From Acidobacteriota bacterium (GTDB lineage Bacteria; Acidobacteriota; Terriglobia; Acidiferrales; UBA7541): a DNA stretch of 42,215 nt. Location: positions 25,221 through 67,435 of the forward strand of contig QHYI01000132.1 of the NCBI GenBank assembly GCA_003223245.1, in the 5' to 3' direction. A program made the translations under genes and the position numbers. Shown piece by piece: positions 33,168-40,768 of this stretch. Under the pieces are notes generated by a model. It had not been told where the DNA came from and did not search any database. It saw only the letters and a program-made list of their open reading frames with translations. Each line of letters starts with the position of its first letter. The stretch's first letter is position 1.

Positions 33168-34346
33168 TTGAAAGACTTTCTTCAGCTTTTGAACGAATTT
33201 CGCGCGCGCTTTGGCGCAGATGCCAAGATCTATCGTGCGCCGGGACGCGTCAATCTTATTGGCGAGCACACCGACTACAACGATGGTTTTGTGCTGCCAG
33301 CGGCCATCGAATTCTACTGCTGGGTCGCCGCCGCACCGCGCGCCGATCGAAAGCTTGTCCTCCATTCCGAGAATTTCAACGAGACCATCGAGGCCAACCT
33401 CGATGCCATTTCTGCTGCGCGCAAAAATCACTGGTCCGGCTATCCCATGGGCGTTGCTTGGGCGCTCGAAGCGGCGGGGAAACACTTAAAAGGAGCAAAT
33501 CTTCTCATCAGCGGCGATGTTCCCCTCGGCGCGGGGCTCAGTTCCTCGGCCGCTATCGAGGTCGCCGTCGGCTTCGCGCTCCTCGACCAAAGTGGACTCT
33601 CCATCAATCTTACGGAGCTAGCGCAGCTGTGCCAGAAGGCGGAAAACGAATTCGTCGGTGCGCATGTCGGCATCATGGATCAGTTTATCTCATGCTATGG
33701 GCGCACTTCGCATGCGCTGTTGCTCGATTGCCGGTCTCTCGAACATCGGCTGGTGAAGCTTCCGCCCGGAATCCAACTCGTGATTTGCAATAGCATGGTG
33801 AAGCACGAAATTGGCTCTAGCCAATACAATGCGCGCCGCGCGGCGTGCGAGGAAGGCGTAAGTACCTTACGCACGGTCCTGCCAGAAATCCGTGCGCTTC
33901 GTGATGTCACGCTCGCTCAGTTGGAGCGGCACCGCGCGCTTCTGAGCCCGAAGGTGTATTCGCGTTGTCATCACGTGGTCACTGAAAATGATCGCGTGCA
34001 AAGCGCAGTGCGCGCTTTGGAATCCGCCAATCTGCGCGCTCTTGGACAGTTGATGCCTGATTCGCATCGCAGCCTTCGCGACGATTACGAAGTAAGCTGC
34101 ACGGAGCTTGACCTGTTGGTCGAGATTGCTGCTGCACAACCCGGCGTCATCGGCGCGCGCATGACCGGAGGCGGATTCGGCGGCTGCACCATCAATCTTG
34201 TCGAATCTAGCGCCGTCGAAGCTTTCAAACCAAATGTTGCCGCAGCCTATTTCGCAAAAACGGCGTTGCAACCGGAAATTTATGTCTCCCCAGCTGCGGA
34301 CGGCGTTTGTCGGGTGGAAGTCAGTTCAAGTAAAGCTGGTACCTAA
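33168..34346 (+). CDS. galK: Galactokinase
   Basis: 392 residues, GHMP kinase family; normal GalK length is about 380-390. It starts with TTG (33168) 10 bp after the propeller gene; no ATG lies nearby and the conserved N-terminus begins here. Seen: APGRVNLIGEHTDYNDG (24-40, with catalytic Arg27), PLGAGLSSSAAIEVAVG (119-135, the ATP-binding loop), HVGIMDQFISCYG with catalytic D171, and GARMTGGGFGGCTINL near the C-terminus. It phosphorylates galactose with ATP to galactose-1-P, the first Leloir step, in the cytoplasm. galT follows 114 bp later. A small frame between them ends on the galT start codon. Confidence 0.95.
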   Translation: MKDFLQLLNEFRARFGADAKIYRAPGRVNLIGEHTDYNDGFVLPAAIEFYCWVAAAPRADRKLVLHSENFNETIEANLDAISAARKNHWSGYPMGVAWALEAAGKHLKGANLLISGDVPLGAGLSSSAAIEVAVGFALLDQSGLSINLTELAQLCQKAENEFVGAHVGIMDQFISCYGRTSHALLLDCRSLEHRLVKLPPGIQLVICNSMVKHEIGSSQYNARRAACEEGVSTLRTVLPEIRALRDVTLAQLERHRALLSPKVYSRCHHVVTENDRVQSAVRALESANLRALGQLMPDSHRSLRDDYEVSCTELDLLVEIAAAQPGVIGARMTGGGFGGCTINLVESSAVEAFKPNVAAAYFAKTALQPEIYVSPAADGVCRVEVSSSKAGT

Positions 34347-34353
34347 GAGGAGA

Positions 34354-34464
34354 ATGGTACCGATCGATGCCATTCCGAGTAGAGCGAGAAATCTGCTATT
34401 CGAGTTTCGCGAGGGCTGGTTCCCAGAGGCTGCTAACATCCTTGTGTATCGTTCGTCATCATGA
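34354..34464 (+). CDS. Small ORF in the galK-galT gap, possible coupling leader
   Basis: 36 residues (MVPIDAIPSRARNLLFEF...). It has AAGAGGAG before its ATG, but too close for an ideal ribosome binding site. Its TGA stop overlaps the galT ATG (ATGA), and galT has no visible ribosome binding site of its own. So translation of galT may depend on ribosomes finishing this small frame. Conserved similarity was not recognised, so the peptide itself may have no function. Confidence is low. Confidence 0.3.
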   Translation: MVPIDAIPSRARNLLFEFREGWFPEAANILVYRSSS

Positions 34465-35528
34465 ATTTTGAACAGCTGCTTTCCACTCCTCATAAACGCT
34501 TCAATCCGCTGCTGCGGGAATGGGTGCTGGTCTCACCCCAGCGCACCGAGCGCCCGTGGCAAGGAAAAGTGGAAAAATCTTCGCCAGCGTCTTCGGTGGC
34601 CTACGATCCCGACTGTTATCTGTGTCCCGGAAACAAGCGCGCTGGCGGCAAGCAGACGCCGCAATACAGGGAAACGCACGCCTTCGATAACGACTTTCCT
34701 GCGCTCCTTCCAGACAGCAGGTCGCTACACTATGAGGAAAACAGTTTGCTCGTGGCGCAAACCGACCGCGGCATCTGCCGCGTACTATGTTTTTCTCCGC
34801 GGCACGATCTCACGATTCCGCGGATGAGCCCTCACGAATTGCGCGGCGTAATCGACGCGTGGGCCGAGCAATATTCGTCTCTCGCGCAAATCCCGTGGGT
34901 TCGCCACGTCCAGATTTTCGAGAATCGCGGCGAACTGATGGGCGCCAGCAACCCTCACCCGCATTGTCAGATTTGGGCGAATGCGACGCTCCCGAATCTT
35001 CCCGCCCGGGAAGATGAATCTCTTCGCGCGTATCGCGGGGCAAAGCATTCCTGCCTGCTATGTGATTATCTGCAATTGGAGCTGCAACGAAACGAGCGGA
35101 TCGTCTGCCAGAATGATGCGTTTCTCGTGCTCGTACCCTTTTGGGCGGTGTGGCCGTTCGAAACGCAGGTTTTGAGCAAGCGGCATGTTGCTTCACTGGA
35201 TCAACTGAATGAGGACGAGCGCAATTTGCTCGGAGACATCCTTCGCCGCATCACCGTTCGCTACGACAATGTCTTCGAAACGGCGTTTCCATACTCCATG
35301 GGCTTCCATCAGAGGCCCACCGACGGTCAGCCGCACGAAGCCTGGCATTTTCACGCACATTATTTCCCCCCGCTGCTCCGTTCTGCTACCGTAAGAAAGT
35401 TCATGGTTGGCTATGAACTCCTTTCTTCGCCGCAACGCGACCTCACTCCCGAATCTGCGGCCGTGCGGCTCGTTGAGGCTGGTGAGATTCATTACCTCGA
35501 TCGAGCGCAAAACAAGAACCAACCCTAA
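34461..35528 (+). CDS. galT: Galactose-1-phosphate uridylyltransferase
   Basis: 355 residues; E. coli GalT is 348. It is the HIT-superfamily enzyme that exchanges UMP between UDP-glucose and galactose-1-P. Seen: HKRFNPLLREWVLVSPQRTERPWQG (11-35), the zinc cysteines C52 and C55 in CYLCPGN, FDNDFPAL (75-82), the active-site SNPHPHCQIWA with H166 and nucleophile H168, and WHFHAHYFPPLLRS near residue 300, which supplies the second metal site in this family. The start has no ribosome binding site and overlaps the stop of a small upstream frame. With galK it gives UDP-galactose; no galE is in the window, so UDP-galactose must be recycled by an epimerase elsewhere. Confidence 0.95.
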   Translation: MNFEQLLSTPHKRFNPLLREWVLVSPQRTERPWQGKVEKSSPASSVAYDPDCYLCPGNKRAGGKQTPQYRETHAFDNDFPALLPDSRSLHYEENSLLVAQTDRGICRVLCFSPRHDLTIPRMSPHELRGVIDAWAEQYSSLAQIPWVRHVQIFENRGELMGASNPHPHCQIWANATLPNLPAREDESLRAYRGAKHSCLLCDYLQLELQRNERIVCQNDAFLVLVPFWAVWPFETQVLSKRHVASLDQLNEDERNLLGDILRRITVRYDNVFETAFPYSMGFHQRPTDGQPHEAWHFHAHYFPPLLRSATVRKFMVGYELLSSPQRDLTPESAAVRLVEAGEIHYLDRAQNKNQP

Positions 35529-35635
35529 GCACGCTGGAGATCATTCGTTTGGTTGATGGCGCGCATCGTGAATTTGCCGTCCTCGCCCCCATTTCCTGCT
35601 GGCGCTTCTGGAGCCGGCTGGTTAACAATGCACGC

Positions 35636-36493
35636 ATGAGCGGACTTAAAGGATTACGAGTACTCGCCCTCGAAAGCCGTCGGAGTGCCGAACTCGCCAA
35701 ACTTATCTCCACCTACGGCGGAGAACCGATCATCGCGCCGGCCATGCGGGAAGTCCCTCTCGATTCCAACAGGGAAGCGCTTGCCTTCGTGGAAGGTCTG
35801 CTGGCAGGGCAATTTGATATGGTTATCTTTCTGACCGGCGTAGGCACGCGTGCTGTGCTCAACGTTGCCGCCACAAAATATTCTGGAGATGCCCTCATTG
35901 CTGCGTTCGAACGAGTGAAAGTGGTGGCGCGCGGGCCAAAGCCCACCGCCGTTTTGCGCGAGCTTGGCATAACTCCGGCTGTCACCGTTCCCGAACCCAA
36001 CACCTGGCGCGAACTCCTCCAGGCACTCGACGAAACTGCGGAAGCCGCACCGCAGTTTCGGCTTCGTGGTGCGCGCGTTGCACTTCAGGAGTATGGTGTT
36101 TCGAATGCTGAATTAATCGCCGCACTCAGAGAACGCGGCGCCATCGTCACGCGCGTGCCCGTTTACAGGTGGGCTTTGCCTGAGGATGTCGAGCCGCTCC
36201 GGTCTGCAATCAACGAACTGGCTGCCGGGAAAATCGATGCGGTTCTCTTCACCACCGGTGTTCAAGTGGCACATCTGTTTCAGGTTGCTGCAGAGATGAA
36301 GTTCGAGGAGGCCATGCTTCAAGGATTGCGTGGGGCCATTGTGGCTTCCATTGGTCCAAGCACATCGGAACAATTATTGGAGAAAGGAATAAGGCCGGAT
36401 CTCGAGCCTTCTCATCCCAAGATGGGTTTTCTCGTCAAGGAAACCTCTGAGCGTGCTGCCACTGTTCTCGCTCGGAAGCGCGAGAAAAGTTGA
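35636..36493 (+). CDS. hemD: Uroporphyrinogen-III synthase
   Basis: 285 residues from the ATG at 35636. An upstream TTG at 35549 is in frame but adds a non-conserved leader. Two alternating domains of the HemD fold are visible: LKGLRVLALESRRSAELAKLISTYGGEPIIAPAMREVPL, then DMVIFLTGVGTRAVL, VVARGPKPTAVLRELGI, RVALQEYGVSNAELIAALRERGA, DAVLFTTGVQVAHLFQVA, and VASIGPSTSEQLLEKGIRPDLEPSHPKMG. It closes hydroxymethylbilane to uroporphyrinogen III, the branch point of heme, siroheme and cobalamin synthesis. It is convergent with the SUMT gene (16 bp apart) and lies near the precorrin-2 dehydrogenase gene, so this end of the window is a siroheme branch. Confidence 0.88.
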   Translation: MSGLKGLRVLALESRRSAELAKLISTYGGEPIIAPAMREVPLDSNREALAFVEGLLAGQFDMVIFLTGVGTRAVLNVAATKYSGDALIAAFERVKVVARGPKPTAVLRELGITPAVTVPEPNTWRELLQALDETAEAAPQFRLRGARVALQEYGVSNAELIAALRERGAIVTRVPVYRWALPEDVEPLRSAINELAAGKIDAVLFTTGVQVAHLFQVAAEMKFEEAMLQGLRGAIVASIGPSTSEQLLEKGIRPDLEPSHPKMGFLVKETSERAATVLARKREKS

Positions 36494-36509
36494 ACTTCTC
36501 GAGGAAGAC

Positions 36510-37334
36510 TCAGGAGATAATCTCTTCTTCCGTCCTCTTTTCGCCTAGGTCCAAAATCACTTCTTTAGGCTCGGCGGTTTCCCATCCCGAAGCGTCTTTT
36601 TCTTTTGCGACGGGCGGCAGTGGCTTCGCAACTTCGCCAATGATGAGCACCGAAGGAGCCGGCAGCCGCTCCTCGAGCGCAAGCTCTTGTAGCGTCGTGC
36701 GGTGAATCTGCTGCCCTGCCTGCGTAGCGTTCGCCACGATCACACACGGCGTCGCCCCTTCCAGTCCCCCTTCCATCAATTTAGAGGCGATCGCGCCGTA
36801 ATTTGTGCCAGGCATGTACACCGCGTAGGTCGCGTCCTTCCACACCACATCATCCCATTCGGGTGACACATTTCCTGCGGTGTGATGGCTCAAGAAGACC
36901 AGCTTGGATGCATACCTTCTGTCGGTTAGGGGAAGCTTGGCTGCAGCCGCGGCGCCCATCGCCGAAGTTACGCCGGGAATCACTTCAAAATCGACTCCCG
37001 CGCGTGCCAGCGCCTCCATTTCTTCGCCTACTCGCCCGAACAGCAGGGGGTCACCGCCCTTCAGCCGCACGACTTGCTTGCCTTCCCGCGCAGCGGCGAT
37101 CAGGAGCGCGTGAATCTGGTCCTGCGAAAGCCCTGGCTGACCGCAGCGCCTGCCGACGTTGCGCACTTGCGTCCACGCGGGGATCAGGTCAAGGATCTCT
37201 TGCGCCACGAGGTGGTCGTGCAGCACTACTTCAGCGCTCTTCAAAATGCGCGCCGCCTGCACTGTCAGCAGTTCCGGATTCCCTGGACCCGCTCCTATCA
37301 GGTAAACTTTTCCTTTTCGAATTGGTGTGTTCAT
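36510..37334 (-). CDS. cobA: Uroporphyrinogen-III C-methyltransferase (SUMT)
   Basis: 274 residues from the ATG at 37334. A GTG at 37376 has an AAGGA about 9 nt upstream and would add 14 residues, so the start is uncertain. The tetrapyrrole methylase fold is clear: GKVYLIGAGPGNPELLTVQA (N-terminal SAM site), VVRLKGGDPLLFGRVGEEMEALARAGVDFEVIPGVTSAMG, LTDRRYASKLVFLS, YAVYMPGTN and PCVIVANATQAGQQIHRTTL. It methylates uroporphyrinogen III twice with SAM to precorrin-2. The last 25 residues are charged and variable. Together with the precorrin-2 dehydrogenase at 37699 it supplies siroheme. The region upstream holds a palindrome and a possible promoter (see 37535-37566). Confidence 0.92.
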   Translation of the reverse strand: MNTPIRKGKVYLIGAGPGNPELLTVQAARILKSAEVVLHDHLVAQEILDLIPAWTQVRNVGRRCGQPGLSQDQIHALLIAAAREGKQVVRLKGGDPLLFGRVGEEMEALARAGVDFEVIPGVTSAMGAAAAAKLPLTDRRYASKLVFLSHHTAGNVSPEWDDVVWKDATYAVYMPGTNYGAIASKLMEGGLEGATPCVIVANATQAGQQIHRTTLQELALEERLPAPSVLIIGEVAKPLPPVAKEKDASGWETAEPKEVILDLGEKRTEEEIIS

Positions 37335-37698
37335 GGCCTGGTTCCCGCCGCCACTCATTCCGATTCCCAGCGGCACTTGTAGTGTTCCTTAACCTCGGTA
37401 ACTTCGGTCAGACGTGCAACCTTTGCCCAAGGTTCTCAAAGTGAGCCTACCACCCGATGGGACGCTCCAGCCCGGCGAACATTTCATTTGATGAATCGAA
37501 AATTTCGATAACGTCTTGCGTTTCAGGCGACGGCGTAGGCTAGGGAATTCCCATTCGATGTCAAGATTCTGCAAGACCTAAAGCTTTAACGCCTGAAAAA
37601 ACAATCAGGTATCGACCCCTAATCGGAAAAGCGAACCACCCAACCGCCGTACCGGATCCTCCAAGACTGTCTTACGAGCCGGCAATTACCGTCGCGTG
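37335..37698. other. Intergenic region upstream of cobA
   Basis: About 360 bp between two siroheme genes on the minus strand, with no gene seen. On the minus strand it holds TTGACA (37564-37559) followed by a perfect 10-bp palindrome (37543-37552) and a weak -10-like TAGCCT. A short CCTGA/TCAGG hairpin lies at 37592-37609. A cobalamin or SAM riboswitch was looked for, but no conserved box was recognised. Confidence 0.4.
37543..37552. promoter_or_regulatory. Palindrome GGGAATTCCC in the cobA upstream region
   Basis: A perfect 10-bp palindrome just downstream of a TTGACA-like -35 (37564-37559, minus strand), where a repressor would block a promoter. The -10 is weak, so both the promoter and the regulator are tentative. 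A sulfur- or iron-responsive factor would suit a siroheme gene. Confidence 0.3.
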
Positions 37699-38337
37699 TC
37701 AATTTTTTGCGCGCTTGGGCTTATGCTTGCGGAGGAAAGACTTGAAGGCGTCCGCGCTGGCCAGATCATGGAGCAGCCGTTTGCGCTCCTCTGGATCCAT
37801 CGTAGCCGCGAAGAGCTTTTCCCGTTCTTCACCGAGTTTCTGAAGCCACGCTTCATATTCGGGGCCGAACTGCTCTTCGAGTTCTTTGCGGAGCCTCTGC
37901 GCAAGGGCTGGGCTCTGACCCGAGGTGGACACGGCGATTTGCAGCGCGCCACGCTGTACCACCGCTGGGTAATAAAAGTCGCAAAGCTCGGGGACGTCCA
38001 CGACGTTGCAGAGCACGCCGCGCGCCCGCGCTTCGGTCGAGATATTCTGCTGCAATTCAGGGTCGGAGGTGGCAGCCACGACTAGAAACATTCCATCGAG
38101 ATCATTGGGCTCGCACGACCGAGCGAGCCATTCGATTTGACCTGCGGCGGCCCAGGATTGCACTTGCGGCGTAGCTTCGGGCGCGACGACGCGCACTTTT
38201 GCGGCAGCGGCGAGCAACCCGGCGATTTTTAGCTCGGCGACGTCGCCCGCCCCGAGGACCAGGCAGCGCTGTCCTTCGAGCTTCAAGAACATGGGGAAAA
38301 GGCTCGGGACCGGTGCCTTTTGGAGCGCAGGTTTCAC
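37699..38337 (-). CDS. Precorrin-2 dehydrogenase/sirohydrochlorin ferrochelatase domain (CysG-N/Met8-like)
   Basis: 212 residues. The N-terminus has the Rossmann motif (QRCLVLGAGDVAELKIAGLLAAAAKVRVVAPEATP), which in the family is usually G-G-x-x-V-A-x-x-K. Then FLVVAATSDPELQQNISTEARARGVLCNVVDVPELCDFYYPAVVQRGALQIAVSTSGQSPALAQRLRKELE matches the CysG N-terminal half. The Asp in CNVVD aligns with the catalytic Asp of Met8p/CysG. It oxidises precorrin-2 with NAD and may insert iron to make siroheme. It is the stand-alone N-terminal half; SUMT is a separate gene here, unlike the fused CysG of enterics. Upstream is a low-complexity purine-rich gap before the NagB gene. Confidence 0.9.
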   Translation of the reverse strand: MKPALQKAPVPSLFPMFLKLEGQRCLVLGAGDVAELKIAGLLAAAAKVRVVAPEATPQVQSWAAAGQIEWLARSCEPNDLDGMFLVVAATSDPELQQNISTEARARGVLCNVVDVPELCDFYYPAVVQRGALQIAVSTSGQSPALAQRLRKELEEQFGPEYEAWLQKLGEEREKLFAATMDPEERKRLLHDLASADAFKSFLRKHKPKRAKN

Positions 38338-38426
38338 GTTCCTATTTTAACGGAAAATGGAAACGGGAAAATTGAAAATGGAAATTCGCGGGCGAAAGGG
38401 GATAGCGAAACTGGGAATGCGAAGCT

Positions 38427-38485
38427 CGAAAAACGAAATTCGGAGAGCGTAGAGCCTTCGAGCGAGTTTCGAATTTCGCGTTTCG
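38427..38485. repeat. Imperfect inverted repeat in a purine-rich gap
   Basis: CGAAAAACGAAATTCG (38427-38442) and CGAATTTCGCGTTTCG (38470-38485) pair at 14 of 16 positions with a 27-nt loop. The surrounding gap 38338-38489 is rich in GAAAATGGAAA-like repeats and unlike coding DNA. It may be a dispersed intergenic repeat or a transcript-end structure behind nagB. Confidence 0.4.
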
Positions 38486-38489
38486 ATTC

Positions 38490-39284
38490 TTAAGAAAGGC
38501 GGTCGGGAGTCAGGAGGGCGGTCATCTCAAGGACCCGTTGGTAATACTCTCGTTGCGTGAGCTGCGCGGCGGCCGGCTCATCAAGGAGAAAAGTCACGTC
38601 GGGATGGAGTTGCAGGGCAGAAGCAGAGACCGCGCAGGTAATGGGGCCTTCGATTGATTTGGCGACGGCGGCTGCTTTGGGCGGCCCGGTGGCAAGTAAG
38701 AGAATTTTGCGCGCCTCGAGTATGGTGCCAATTCCCATGGTAATGGCGCAGCGCGGGCTTTCTTCGCGGGGCCCAAAGAATTTGGCGTTATCATCGATTG
38801 TTTCGCGGCTTAGAACTTTCAGGCGTGTGCGCGAAGCCAAGCTGGAAGTGGGCTCGTTAAAGCCGATGTGCCCGTTACGCCCGATACCCAGAATCTGGAG
38901 ATCAATTCCGCCGGCGGCTCGAATCGACTGTTCGTAGGACGCGCAGTAGGCATCGTAATCTCGGCGGACGCTGCCGTCAGGGATGTGGATGTTGCGCGGC
39001 TGGATATTAATGTGACGAAAGAAATTCTCGTGCATGAAATGATTGAAACTTTGCGGATGGGAAGCGGGGAGGCCGAGGTATTCATCGAGATTGAAGGTCG
39101 CGGCTTGGGAGAAATCGAGCGAGCCTGCCTGGTGCAAGCGCACGAGGTGTCTGTAGAGGCCAACCATAGTGCTGCCTGTGGCTAAGCCAAGGGTCAATGA
39201 TGGGTTCTTCCGGATGGCGCCGGCGATAAGCTGCGCGGCCTGCTCGTTCACTTCTTGATTGTCGCGCTTCAGAATCACCAGCAT
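38490..39284 (-). CDS. nagB: Glucosamine-6-phosphate deaminase
   Basis: 264 residues from the ATG at 39284, which has GGGAGG 7 nt upstream; the longer frame to 39311 is not needed. Seen: LGLATGSTMVGLYRHL (32-47), NLDEYLGLP (65-73, D67 the catalytic base), and LGIGRNGHIGFNEP (132-145, with H139 and E144). Asn137 stands where E. coli NagB has Asp, as in Bacillus-type enzymes. It converts glucosamine-6-P to fructose-6-P and ammonia. No nagA or transporter accompanies it in the window, so it may serve general amino-sugar recycling. The gene is single on the minus strand behind the enol-lactonase gene. Confidence 0.95.
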   Translation of the reverse strand: MLVILKRDNQEVNEQAAQLIAGAIRKNPSLTLGLATGSTMVGLYRHLVRLHQAGSLDFSQAATFNLDEYLGLPASHPQSFNHFMHENFFRHINIQPRNIHIPDGSVRRDYDAYCASYEQSIRAAGGIDLQILGIGRNGHIGFNEPTSSLASRTRLKVLSRETIDDNAKFFGPREESPRCAITMGIGTILEARKILLLATGPPKAAAVAKSIEGPITCAVSASALQLHPDVTFLLDEPAAAQLTQREYYQRVLEMTALLTPDRLS

Positions 39285-39347
39285 GCGGCGGCCTCCCGAG
39301 TTCGGTAACATTCATGTTTCAGCGACAGTAGCCTTTAACAGAATCAT

Positions 39348-40127
39348 TTAGGAATTCAGAAAGCTACTCACTTCCTTTGTAAAGTGATCGGCATCTTCGA
39401 TATTGCAAAGGTGAGCGCCGTCAAGTTCGACATAGCGCGCCCGAGGAATGTGGTCGGCGAGGGAATGACCGTCCGCGGGTGTGGTAGAAGGGTCGTGCAT
39501 CCCGGAGATCACAAGCGTCGGGGTGTTGACCCCGCCAAGTTGTTCCCGAAAATCGAAGGCTCGCACGGCCGCGCAGCAAGAAACGTAACCTTCCGGATGG
39601 ATTGATTCCACCATCCGCTGAATGCTTGCGACTATCGACGGATTCTTGGCGCGAAAAGCTGGGGTGAACCAGCGTTCCATCGTAGCGGCAGCGATGGGCT
39701 TCATGCCTTGTTTACGCACTGTTTCGATGCGGGCGTTCCAAGTTTCGGCGTTGCCAATTTTGGCAGCGGTGCTGGCCAAGACGAGTTTTCCCAGGCGCTG
39801 CGGAGCATTTGCGGCAAGCCACATGCCGATCATGCCGCCCATGGAGAGTCCACAGAAGTGGAATCGCTCTAATTTTAGGGAATCAGCGAGAGCGAGCACG
39901 TCCTTGGCAAGGTTCTCGATGGAATACGGGCCCGGCGCGACGGAAGATTTTCCATGGCCGCGGGTGTCGCTCCGAACGATGCGCAGAGTTTTCGCGAATT
40001 CACCCATTTGCTGGTCCCACATGGAGAAGTCGGTGCCAAGCGAATTTGAAAGTATCAGGGCGGGCTTTCCAGGCAGACCTGCCAGAGCATAGTGTATTTG
40101 CGCGTGGTTTGAATCGACGAAGGGCAT
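39348..40127 (-). CDS. pcaD: 3-Oxoadipate enol-lactonase-like alpha/beta hydrolase
   Basis: 259 residues from the ATG at 40127 (a GTG at 40154 is possible but would overlap the upstream gene). The alpha/beta hydrolase fold has HG-type ILSNSLGTDFSMWDQQM, VRSDTRGHGKS, nucleophile S95 in FCGLSMGG, D212 in SGMHDPSTTPADG and H239 in DGAHLCNIE. The PcaD family motifs (SLGTDFSMWD, LSMGGMIGMWLA) fit closely. It opens 3-oxoadipate enol-lactone to 3-oxoadipate in aromatic catabolism. A 3-oxoadipyl-CoA thiolase lies two genes upstream, which supports the pathway call, but the other pca genes are not in the window, and many homologues have other ester substrates. Confidence 0.8.
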   Translation of the reverse strand: MPFVDSNHAQIHYALAGLPGKPALILSNSLGTDFSMWDQQMGEFAKTLRIVRSDTRGHGKSSVAPGPYSIENLAKDVLALADSLKLERFHFCGLSMGGMIGMWLAANAPQRLGKLVLASTAAKIGNAETWNARIETVRKQGMKPIAAATMERWFTPAFRAKNPSIVASIQRMVESIHPEGYVSCCAAVRAFDFREQLGGVNTPTLVISGMHDPSTTPADGHSLADHIPRARYVELDGAHLCNIEDADHFTKEVSSFLNS

Positions 40128-40131
40128 GAAG

Positions 40132-40641
40132 TCAGCGGCCAGCTTGTGGCTCACGTTGATGAGTCACTTGCATTCGCGCTTCCTCCTCCAGGTATTTTAC
40201 GGCCAGCTGCGTTTCGCGAACCATCAATACGCATCCAGCGCACAATCCCAATACCGCGGATGCGCCAGTGAGGATTGCCAGACCAGCGGAGGCATAGAAA
40301 AGAGCGCCCTCCTCGTAGTAAGCCGCAATTGAGCCACCCACGGAAACCAGAGCAGAGGCCGCGAATAATCCGAGTCCAGCGTAGAAGAAGCGTAGCGCCT
40401 TGACGAGAAGTTGGCCGCGGACATGCAAAGGCGCCAACTGCGCGGACCACTTTTGGTGATGGGCGGTGCTCGGTTCAAAAGAGGCCAATTGCGCCGCAAC
40501 TATGCGCGTGCGGTCCACGACGCGCGCGAGCCGATTGCTTGTGCCCAGCGCCAAGACGGAAGAGGCGTTCGTGAGAATGGCGGGAGCAACAACGGCGGTC
40601 AGAACCGCGAACGGATTGCTAGCCACCGAGGAATATTGCAC
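40132..40641 (-). CDS. DUF2721 membrane protein
   Basis: 169 residues, GTG start with AAAGG 7 nt upstream. The N-terminal NPFAVLTAVVAPAILTNASSVLALGTSNRLARVVDRTR is the DUF2721 signature, and three hydrophobic helices follow (about 14-33, 86-110, 113-140), with a charged tail. It sits in the cytoplasmic membrane. The function of the family is unknown. It stops 4 bp before the enol-lactonase start and starts 127 bp after the thiolase, so it could be part of the same operon. Its relation to the beta-ketoadipate genes is unclear. Confidence 0.85.
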   Translation of the reverse strand: MQYSSVASNPFAVLTAVVAPAILTNASSVLALGTSNRLARVVDRTRIVAAQLASFEPSTAHHQKWSAQLAPLHVRGQLLVKALRFFYAGLGLFAASALVSVGGSIAAYYEEGALFYASAGLAILTGASAVLGLCAGCVLMVRETQLAVKYLEEEARMQVTHQREPQAGR

Positions 40642-40768
40642 GGCTCAACCTTTCCTTGCCTCTTTCGGCCTTATGGAATTCATGCGCCATGAGTTTCTGA
40701 TCCAAGCCGCAGGGCGCGCGGGAGCAGATTAGGCCGTCCTAAGCGTTCAGGCAAGTTCTTATCGCGGA

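Noticed and set aside
37335-37698. Cobalamin or SAM riboswitch before cobA
   Set aside because: No conserved B12-box or SAM-box core was found on reading the strand.
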